DNA from: an uncultured Eubacteriales bacterium
GTDB lineage: Bacteria > Bacillota > Clostridia > Christensenellales > Aristaeellaceae
Length of the DNA stretch: 64,000 nt
Direction: 5' to 3'
NCBI GenBank assembly: GCA_902799045.1
Contig: CADBZH010000009.1
Location: 1-64,000, forward strand
Shown: one piece after another, positions 58,130 through 64,000 of the stretch
How positions within the stretch are numbered: position 1 is the first letter of the stretch
Layout: each line of letters begins with the position of its first letter
Notes under the pieces: model-generated
The model's input: the letters and a program-made list of their open reading frames with translations, nothing else
The model's database searches: none
Told to the model about the DNA's origin: nothing
Translations under genes and position numbers: made by a program

Positions 58130-59151
58130 TGAATCGCTATGATCCCCGTGGCGCGGAATTCATCCGCATGGGCCGCTTCAACCCGGACGAGACCGGCTGC
58201 GCCCTCTGGTGGAGCGGCAGCGGTGTGCGCACGTGCTTCGACGGCGTCCGCCTGGAGGTGGAGGCCACGGTGGCCGCGGGCGAGCATACGCCCTGGCTGG
58301 CCGTGACGGTGGACGGCGCGCCGGTGGCGCGGTTTCCGCTGATGCCCGGCACCCATCGCTATGACCTGCTGGGCCGCGTGGAGGCGGGCGTCCGGCACGA
58401 GGTCGCCCTGCTGCGCGACACCCAGCCCACCGACAGCGACGCCGCGCCGCTGGTGTTCGAGGCGGTGTACGCCGACGGGCGGCTGTCCGCGCCGAAACCC
58501 TGCGAACGCCTCGTCGAGTTCCTCGGCGACAGCCTGACCGTCGGTGAGGGCACCGTGGGCGCGAAGGACGGCATGGAGTGGCGCATGCTCTGGATCTCCA
58601 ACCAGTTCGCCTTCCCGAATCTCGCCGCTGAGGCCCTCCGCGCCGAAAAGCGCGTGGTGGCCCTGGGCGGCTGGGGCGCCTACCTGTCCTACGACGCCAA
58701 CCCTGAGCACACCATCGGGCACATCTACGAAGCCCTCTGCGGCGTGGCGCCGGCCGGGGCCGTGCCCTATGACTTTGCCGCCCAGCGCCCGGCCGACGCG
58801 GTGGTGATCAACCTGGGCACCAACGACTCAAGCGGCATCGACAAGCTGACGGGCGAGGCGAAGGCGCAGGGCCCGGAGCAGCTGACGGCGTGCGCCGTGG
58901 AGCTGATGGAACTGGTGCGCCGCCGCAACCCGGACGCGATCGTCCTCTGGGCCTACGGGCTCTGCGGGGGCGCGATGAGCGAGCCGCTGCGCCAGGCCGT
59001 GGCGCTGCGCCGGGCCGCGGGCGATGAAAAGACGCACTATCTCGCGCTGGACGACGCGATCGACGTGGGCAGCCGGATGCACCCGAGCCGCGAATCCCAC
59101 GTCCGCGCCGCCGAACAGATCGCGGAGAAACTGAAGGAACTGGGGCTGTGA
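58126..59151 (+). CDS. CE2-like SGNH carbohydrate esterase
   Basis: 341 aa. N-terminal jelly-roll (~1-120: GCALWWSGSGVRTCFDGVRL) then an SGNH hydrolase domain: FLGDSLTVGEG (Ser ~137), NLGTNDSSG (~228) and RMHPSRESH near the end. This two-domain layout is that of CE2 acetyl esterases. No signal peptide: intracellular. In related mannan loci CE2 enzymes remove O-acetyl groups from imported mannooligosaccharides. ATGA overlap with GH36. Confidence 0.82.
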   Translation: MMNRYDPRGAEFIRMGRFNPDETGCALWWSGSGVRTCFDGVRLEVEATVAAGEHTPWLAVTVDGAPVARFPLMPGTHRYDLLGRVEAGVRHEVALLRDTQPTDSDAAPLVFEAVYADGRLSAPKPCERLVEFLGDSLTVGEGTVGAKDGMEWRMLWISNQFAFPNLAAEALRAEKRVVALGGWGAYLSYDANPEHTIGHIYEALCGVAPAGAVPYDFAAQRPADAVVINLGTNDSSGIDKLTGEAKAQGPEQLTACAVELMELVRRRNPDAIVLWAYGLCGGAMSEPLRQAVALRRAAGDEKTHYLALDDAIDVGSRMHPSRESHVRAAEQIAEKLKELGL

Positions 59152-59181
59152 TGCCCGACCCTATCGCAGAGGAGGCCGCAC

Positions 59182-60360
59182 ATGACTTATCAGGAATTGA
59201 ACGAGCGCTATGAGGCGCTGATCGCCAGGCCGAACCACATCGACGACAGCCGCTACAACGGCATCTATGACCGCTGGGCCGATCCGGTGCTGACCCGGGC
59301 CCACATCCCGCCCTTCTGGATGTTCGATCCGAACCCCGCAACCAACCCCCACATGATGCAGCGCCTGGGCGTGAACGCCGTGATGAACAGCGGCGCGATC
59401 CTGCTGGACGGAAAGTTCACGCTGGTGGCCCGCGTGGAGGGCATGGACCGCAAGAGCTTCTTCGCCGTGGCCCAGTCCGACACCGGCGTGGACGGCTTCC
59501 GCTTCTGGGACGAGCCGATCCAGCTGCCGGACACCTGCCCGGAGGAGACCAACGTCTACGACATGCGCCTGACCCGGCACGAGGACGGCTGGATCTACGG
59601 CGTGTTCTGCTCCGAGAGCAAGGACACCTCCACGGGCGACCTGTCCGCGGCGGTGGCGGCGGCGGGCATCGTGCGCACGAAGGACCTCAAAAAATGGGAG
59701 CGCCTGCCCAACCTGGTGACGCTCCAGTCCCCCCAGCAGCGCAACGTCTGCCTGCACCCGGAGTTTGTGGACGGCAAGTACGCCTTCTACACCCGCCCGA
59801 TGGACGACTTCATCGAGACCGGCAGCGGCGGCGGCATCGGCTTTGGCCTGTGCGACGACATCACCCACGCCGTGATCGACGAGGAGAGGATGACCTCCAT
59901 CCGCCGCTATCACACCATCACCGAGGCCAAGAACGGCGCGGGCGCGACCCCGATCAAGACCGACCGCGGCTGGATCCACATCGCCCACGGTGTGCGCAAC
60001 ACGGCGGCGGGCCTGCGCTATGTGATCTACGCCTTCGCCACGGCGCTGGACGATCCGGCCCGCGTGATCGCGGAGCCCGGCGGCTTCCTGATCGCCCCCT
60101 ACGGCGCGGAGCGCGTGGGCGACGTGAGCAACGTGGTGTTCACCAACGGCGCCATCGCCGTGCCGGACGGCAGGGTGTACATCTACTACGCCTCCAGCGA
60201 CACCCGCATGCACGTGGCCACCACCGACCTCGACCGGCTCACCGACTATGTGTTCAACACCCCCGCCGACCCGCTGCGCAGCCCTGACTGCGTGAAGCAG
60301 CGCGTGGCGTTCATTCGCAAAAATCTCGAATACCTGAACGGGGAGTCATCGTCATGCTGA
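59182..60360 (+). CDS. GH130 4-O-beta-D-mannosyl-D-glucose phosphorylase
   Basis: 392 aa five-bladed propeller. [20 protein letters not shown] at the start, then [40 protein letters not shown] with the proposed proton donor Asp (~128), and [20 protein letters not shown]; later [19 protein letters not shown]. These are subfamily GH130_1 features (mannosylglucose phosphorylase). It splits mannosyl-glucose with phosphate to mannose-1-phosphate and glucose. GAGGAGG-type ribosome site. Overlaps the next start by 7 bp. Confidence 0.92.
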   Translation: MTYQELNERYEALIARPNHIDDSRYNGIYDRWADPVLTRAHIPPFWMFDPNPATNPHMMQRLGVNAVMNSGAILLDGKFTLVARVEGMDRKSFFAVAQSDTGVDGFRFWDEPIQLPDTCPEETNVYDMRLTRHEDGWIYGVFCSESKDTSTGDLSAAVAAAGIVRTKDLKKWERLPNLVTLQSPQQRNVCLHPEFVDGKYAFYTRPMDDFIETGSGGGIGFGLCDDITHAVIDEERMTSIRRYHTITEAKNGAGATPIKTDRGWIHIAHGVRNTAAGLRYVIYAFATALDDPARVIAEPGGFLIAPYGAERVGDVSNVVFTNGAIAVPDGRVYIYYASSDTRMHVATTDLDRLTDYVFNTPADPLRSPDCVKQRVAFIRKNLEYLNGESSSC

Positions 60361-61808
60361 AAGCTGCGGCTGTTTTTTCAAATCACATGGTGTTGCAGCG
60401 GGAGCGCCCCATCGCCGTGTTCGGCGAGGCGGACGCCCTCGTCACCGCCACGCTGGACGTGGTGCGCGCCCAGGCCCAGAGCGTGGGCGGAAGGTTCCAC
60501 CTGGAGCTGCCGCCCATGCCGGCGGGCGGGCCCTACGAGCTCGTGCTGACCTGCGACGGCGAAAAGATCGTGTTCACCGACGTGATGGTGGGCGAGGTGT
60601 GGCTCTGCGGCGGGCAGTCCAACATGGAGTTCAGGCTCCGTGAGGGCAAGGGCGGCGCGGTGGAGGCGGCCTCGGCCGGGGACGACGGGCTGCGCTTCTA
60701 CACCGTCAACCAGGAGGCCGAGGTGGACGAGGCTATGCTGGCGCGGGAGCGCGGGACGGCCTGGAAGCCCCTGACCCCCGGCGCCTGCGGCGACGTGAGC
60801 GCCGTGGCCTACTATGCCGGCAGGCGCCTTCGGGAGGCCCTGGGCGTGCCGGTGGGCATGCTCATCTGCTGCGTGGGCGGCACGGAGATCTCCAACTGGA
60901 TCAGCCGGTCGACGCTCTCGACCCTGCCCGAGGGGCGGGCGGCGCTGGCGGAGTTTGACCGGTCTGTCGAGGGCATCACCGACGAGGCCTTCGCCCGGGC
61001 GAGCGCGGCATACCAGGCCCGGGTGGACCGGTGGGTCGAGGGCGCAGAAGCCCTTCGCCAAAAGATGCCGGACGCGCGCGGCGCGGACATCGCGGCGATG
61101 GTGGGGGATTTCCCCTGGCCGCCGCCCACAGGCGCGCATATGCTGCGCCGCCCCGGCAACCTCTTCAGGACCATGACGCTTCGCGTCGCCCCCTACGGCG
61201 CGAGGGGCCTTTTCTGGTATCAGGGCGAGAGCGACTCCGGCCGGGCGAGCGCCTACGAGGCGCTGTTCACCGCGCTGATCGCGGACTGGCGCAAGGCCTT
61301 CGCCAACGACGGCCTGTGGGTGGTGACCGCCCAGCTGCCGAACTACGCCTCGGACCCGCTGGCGGAGGACTGGGCCGCGATCCGCGAGATCCAGAAGCGG
61401 GTGTGCGAGGCCGTGAACGGCTGCGCCGTCGCCTGCCTGCTGGACTGCGGCGATTCCACGGACCTGCACCCCTGGGACAAGCGCGCCCCCGGCCGGCGCA
61501 TGGCGGACCTGGCCCTGCAGCACGCCTATGGCCGGCCGCTGGACGCCGAGTCTCCGCGGCTGATCGGGGCCGAGCCGGACGGCGAGACCCTGCGCCTGCG
61601 CTTCACCAAGCCGCTGGCGCGGCTTCAGGGCGACTTGCGCAGCCTGAAGGTGAACGGCGTGCCCGCCGCGGCCCGGGTGACGGGCGGCGAACTGGTGGTC
61701 GAGGGGACCGCCCCGGCTACCGTCGCCTACGCCATCGAAAACGACCCCGCGGCGTGCCTGTTCTCAGAGGACGGGCTGCCCGCGTTTCCCTTTGAAATCA
61801 ATCTGTAA
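60354..61808 (+). CDS. Sialate O-acetylesterase-like SGNH esterase (CE17-like)
   Basis: 484 aa. [19 protein letters not shown] and the nucleophile block [11 protein letters not shown] (Ser ~89), [10 protein letters not shown] (~288) and a DLHPWDK Asp-His pair (~370) identify the SIAE-type SGNH family. In mannan loci of gut Firmicutes such a protein (CE17) deacetylates mannooligosaccharides alongside CE2; this one lies in the same gene company. No signal peptide. The CE17 assignment is from context and architecture. Confidence 0.8.
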   Translation: MLKAAAVFSNHMVLQRERPIAVFGEADALVTATLDVVRAQAQSVGGRFHLELPPMPAGGPYELVLTCDGEKIVFTDVMVGEVWLCGGQSNMEFRLREGKGGAVEAASAGDDGLRFYTVNQEAEVDEAMLARERGTAWKPLTPGACGDVSAVAYYAGRRLREALGVPVGMLICCVGGTEISNWISRSTLSTLPEGRAALAEFDRSVEGITDEAFARASAAYQARVDRWVEGAEALRQKMPDARGADIAAMVGDFPWPPPTGAHMLRRPGNLFRTMTLRVAPYGARGLFWYQGESDSGRASAYEALFTALIADWRKAFANDGLWVVTAQLPNYASDPLAEDWAAIREIQKRVCEAVNGCAVACLLDCGDSTDLHPWDKRAPGRRMADLALQHAYGRPLDAESPRLIGAEPDGETLRLRFTKPLARLQGDLRSLKVNGVPAAARVTGGELVVEGTAPATVAYAIENDPAACLFSEDGLPAFPFEINL

Positions 61809-61821
61809 GGAGCGACTACCC

Positions 61822-63495
61822 ATGAGCATTGAAGCGAGTTACAAGCGCTGGCTCGAGCGCGCCGACGCCTCCCTGCAGGCGGAGCTTCGCGGCATGGACG
61901 CCGCCGCGATGGAGGACGCCTTCTACCGCGACCTGGCCTTTGGCACCGGCGGGCTGCGCGGCGTGCTGGGCGCGGGCACAAACCGCATGAACCTGCACAC
62001 GGTGGCCAAGGCCTCCCAGGGCCTGGCCGACTATGTGAACGCCCGCTTCCCGGAGGAGAAGCGCCGCATCGCCATCAGCTACGATTCCCGCATCCTCTCC
62101 GATGAGTTTGCCCGAATGGCCGCGGGGGTGTTCGCCGCCAACGGCATCCGGGCGCTGATCTGGCCGCAGCTGATGCCCACGCCCTGCCTGTCCTACGCCG
62201 TGCGGGCGCTGGATTGCGCGGCGGGCGTGATGGTGACGGCCTCCCACAACCCGGCCAGGTACAACGGCTACAAGGTCTACGGCCCGGACGGCTGCCAGAT
62301 CACCACCGAGGCCGCCGAGGCCATCCTCGCCGCCATCGACCGGCTGGACGTGTTCGACGACCCGAAGACCATGGACTTCGAGGCCGGCCTTGCGGCGGGG
62401 CAGATCGCCTGGATCGGCGAGGACGTGTACACCGCCTTCACCGAGGAAGTGAAAAAGCAGTCGCTGCTGGGCGGCGAGGCGGTGGACAAGTCCGCCACGA
62501 TCGTCTATTCCCCGCTGAACGGCACCGGCCTGAAGCCCGTGCTGCGCGCGCTGAAGGAGAGCGGCTACAGCAATGTCACCGTGGTCAGCGAGCAGGAGCA
62601 GCCCGACGGCCATTTCCCGACCTGCCCGTTCCCGAATCCGGAGATTCGCGAGGCCATGCGGCTGGGCCTGGAGTATGCCCGCCGCCTGGACGCGAACCTG
62701 CTGCTGGCGACGGACCCGGACTGCGACCGCTGCGGCATCGCCGTGAAGGATTCGGGCGACTACACGCTGCTCTCCGGCAACGAGACCGGCATGCTGCTTC
62801 TGGACTACATCTGCCAGCGCCGCCTCGCCCTGGGCGCGATGCCGGACCGGCCGGTGGCGGTCAAGACCATCGTCACCACCGACATGGTGGACCGCATCGC
62901 GGCGAAATACGGCGTCGGGGTCGTGAACGTGCTGACCGGCTTCAAGTACATCGGCGAGACCATCGGCCGACTGGAAGCCCAGGGCTGCGCCGACCGCTAC
63001 ATCTTCGGCTTCGAGGAGAGCTACGGCTACCTCTCCGGCACCTACGTGCGCGACAAGGACGCCGTGGACGCCGCGTTCATGATCTGCGAGATGTTCGCCT
63101 GGTATCGCTCGAAGGGCGTCGGCCTGATGGAGCGCCTGAACCAGCTGTACGCCGAGTTCGGCTACTGCCTGAACACGCTGCACAGCTATCAGTTCGAGGG
63201 CTCCGCCGGCTTTGCCAGGATGCAGGCCATCATGGCGGCCTTCCGCGGGGGGATCGCCTCCCTGGGCGGCCGGGCGGTCGGGCAGCTGCTGGACTACGCT
63301 CCCGGCCTGAACGGCCTGCCGAAGAGCGACGTGCTGAAGTTCCGGATGGACGGCGCTTCCGTGGTGGTGCGCCCCTCCGGCACCGAGCCGAAGCTGAAGG
63401 TCTACGCCTCCGTCACCGCCCCCGACCGCGCCGCCGCCGAGGCCGAGGAGGCCAGGCTGGTGGCGGATGTGGAGAAGGTTATCAATAGGGAATAG
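61822..63495 (+). CDS. Phosphomannomutase/phosphoglucomutase
   Basis: 557 aa. Alpha-D-phosphohexomutase: phosphoserine in VTASHNPARYNGYKVYG (Ser ~141), metal loop ATDPDCDRCG (~297), sugar loop GFEESYGYLSGT (~396) and a phosphate-binding RPSGTEPKLKVY near the end. N-terminal FGTGGLRGVLGAGTNRMN matches PgcA/ManB-type enzymes. It would turn mannose-1-P or glucose-1-P into the 6-phosphates, closing the mannan pathway. ATG at 61822 has AAGGAG upstream. Confidence 0.9.
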   Translation: MSIEASYKRWLERADASLQAELRGMDAAAMEDAFYRDLAFGTGGLRGVLGAGTNRMNLHTVAKASQGLADYVNARFPEEKRRIAISYDSRILSDEFARMAAGVFAANGIRALIWPQLMPTPCLSYAVRALDCAAGVMVTASHNPARYNGYKVYGPDGCQITTEAAEAILAAIDRLDVFDDPKTMDFEAGLAAGQIAWIGEDVYTAFTEEVKKQSLLGGEAVDKSATIVYSPLNGTGLKPVLRALKESGYSNVTVVSEQEQPDGHFPTCPFPNPEIREAMRLGLEYARRLDANLLLATDPDCDRCGIAVKDSGDYTLLSGNETGMLLLDYICQRRLALGAMPDRPVAVKTIVTTDMVDRIAAKYGVGVVNVLTGFKYIGETIGRLEAQGCADRYIFGFEESYGYLSGTYVRDKDAVDAAFMICEMFAWYRSKGVGLMERLNQLYAEFGYCLNTLHSYQFEGSAGFARMQAIMAAFRGGIASLGGRAVGQLLDYAPGLNGLPKSDVLKFRMDGASVVVRPSGTEPKLKVYASVTAPDRAAAEAEEARLVADVEKVINRE

Positions 63496-63591
63496 GTAGC
63501 CGCTGATTTATTCCCGCACCGATTCTGCGGCGCCTTTTCCGGCATCTGTCTCTTGCAAATTTCTCGATTTACCTCCAGTAAACCTTCGAAA
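63494..63591. repeat. Internally deleted copy of family E element
   Basis: Begins at the mutase stop with TAGGTAGCCGCTGATTTATT, parallel to the copy at the rpsI stop. It runs to ATTTACCTCC and then jumps to AGTAAACCTTCGAA, lacking the ~70-bp centre present at 42321-42384. Confidence 0.85.
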
Positions 63592-63848
63592 GAACGGGAG
63601 GCGCGGCCTCGAGCAAAATCCTGCTCTTTGTGGAGCCAAGGGGACCGGATTCCCACGTCGTCACTGCGCTCCTCCTCGGAATGACGTACTGCAGGTTCGA
63701 ATATGCACAACGTCATTGCGAGGAGGTCAGGGCGAAGCCGTGACCGACGTGGCAATCCGGCCCCCCCCCGGAAACACAGAACAGAATGCGACACAGTATC
63801 AGGGCCGGCGTCGCGCCGCAGACCATCAAAACAAGGGAGGGCGAGACC
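63496..63848. other. Terminal gap filled by repeats
   Basis: Contains the family E copy, a ~50-bp spacer, a family A composite (63643-63760), a run of nine C (63761-63769) and ~80 bp ahead of the last gene with GGGAGGG as its ribosome site. No gene seen; no clear promoter. Confidence 0.65.
63643..63760. repeat. Family A composite inverted repeat (long copy 2)
   Basis: Near-identical to 18361-18478 in the same orientation; differences cluster in the central linker (CTGCAGGTTCGAATATGC here). Confidence 0.85.
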
Positions 63849-64000
63849 TTGCCTTACCTCTACGAAACTCACATGCACACCTGCCAGGGCAGCGCCTGCG
63901 GCGTGTCCACCGGCGCGGAGCAGGCCCGCTTCTACAAGGAGATGGGCTATGCCGGCATCTTCATCACCGACCACTTCACCGGCGGCAACACCGCCGTGCC
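63849..64000 (+). CDS. PHP-domain protein, 5' part only
   Basis: TTG start at 63849 with GGGAGGG upstream; runs off the window after ~50 codons. PYLYETHMHTCQGSACGVST carries the first HxH metal motif of PHP phosphoesterases, and GYAGIFITDHFTGG the second (TDH). Members include histidinol phosphatases and nucleic-acid phosphoesterases. Substrate cannot be judged from this part. Confidence 0.75.
   Translation, partial: MPYLYETHMHTCQGSACGVSTGAEQARFYKEMGYAGIFITDHFTGGNTAV

Noticed and set aside
63761-63769. Run of nine C considered as a phase-variation tract
   Set aside because: It is ~80 bp before a gene, not in a coding region or promoter spacer that I can see, and may be a sequencing artefact.

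Overview
This 64 kb window is GC-rich bacterial chromosome from a Gram-positive anaerobe, most likely an uncultured gut or rumen member of the class Clostridia. Pointers are the FabK/FabF/FabZ fatty-acid operon led by a MarR (FabT-like) regulator, a CD1871A-type CXXC membrane protein beside a 4Fe-4S/TlpA fusion, a TagB/TagF-type polymerase domain, amino-acid and peptide ABC importers, and a mannan-oligosaccharide locus resembling those of gut Firmicutes. Sigma-A promoters are close to consensus (TTGACA-17-TATAAT). A Christensenellales- or Oscillospirales-like host is possible, but that is inference. I saw no rRNA, tRNA, CRISPR array, prophage or transposase.

Layout. 1-6.5 kb (+): a membrane SpoIIE-type phosphatase, a GT2 glycosyltransferase and the AddA helicase-nuclease. 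6.7-15.7 kb (-): one aromatic amino acid operon, read as leader peptide, DAHP synthase, tyrA, a GNAT gene, aroB, aroA, aroC, pheA, an aroE-aroK fusion and aroQ. It encodes all shikimate steps plus the chorismate branch to Phe and Tyr. Its 5' end has a consensus promoter, an 18-codon Tyr/Phe-rich leader peptide and a strong terminator with a competing antiterminator, which is a textbook attenuator. 15.8-18.2 kb (-): a beta-propeller/CDP-glycerol-polymerase-type fusion protein. 18.6-23.9 kb (+): the fatty-acid operon fabT-fabH-acpP-fabK-fabG-fabF-fabZ, with an operator over its promoter. 24.2-26.7 kb (-): a polar amino acid ABC importer. 27-29.2 kb: a DUF362 protein, a PNPOx-like protein and a small membrane protein.

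29.3-37.9 kb (+): an oligopeptide-type ABC importer (binding protein, two permeases, two ATPases), a small membrane protein and rpiB. The second permease carries a very large extracytoplasmic insertion. 38.2-42.2 kb: acetyltransferase, Nudix hydrolase, a P-loop protein, two membrane proteins, then rplM-rpsI. 42.5-45.7 kb: a chimeric membrane-protein pseudogene, a small membrane protein, and a CD1871A / 4Fe-4S-TlpA redox pair. 45.9-48.3 kb: MmcQ/YjbR protein, a membrane diguanylate cyclase and an alpha/beta hydrolase.

48.4-63.5 kb is a carbohydrate locus: AraC regulator, two LplB/YtcP-type permeases, solute-binding protein and a second AraC regulator on the minus strand; then, divergently, an AGE-family epimerase, GH36 alpha-galactosidase, CE2-like esterase, GH130 mannosylglucose phosphorylase, a sialate-O-acetylesterase-like (CE17-like) esterase and a phosphomannomutase/phosphoglucomutase. 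Together these suggest uptake of acetylated galacto(gluco)mannan oligosaccharides, their deacetylation and degalactosylation, 2-epimerisation of mannobiose, phosphorolysis to mannose-1-phosphate, and entry into glycolysis. The window ends inside a PHP-domain gene.

Most intergenic gaps hold palindromic dispersed repeats of at least five families. All coordinates, pairings and starts were read by eye; no searches or folding programs were run.
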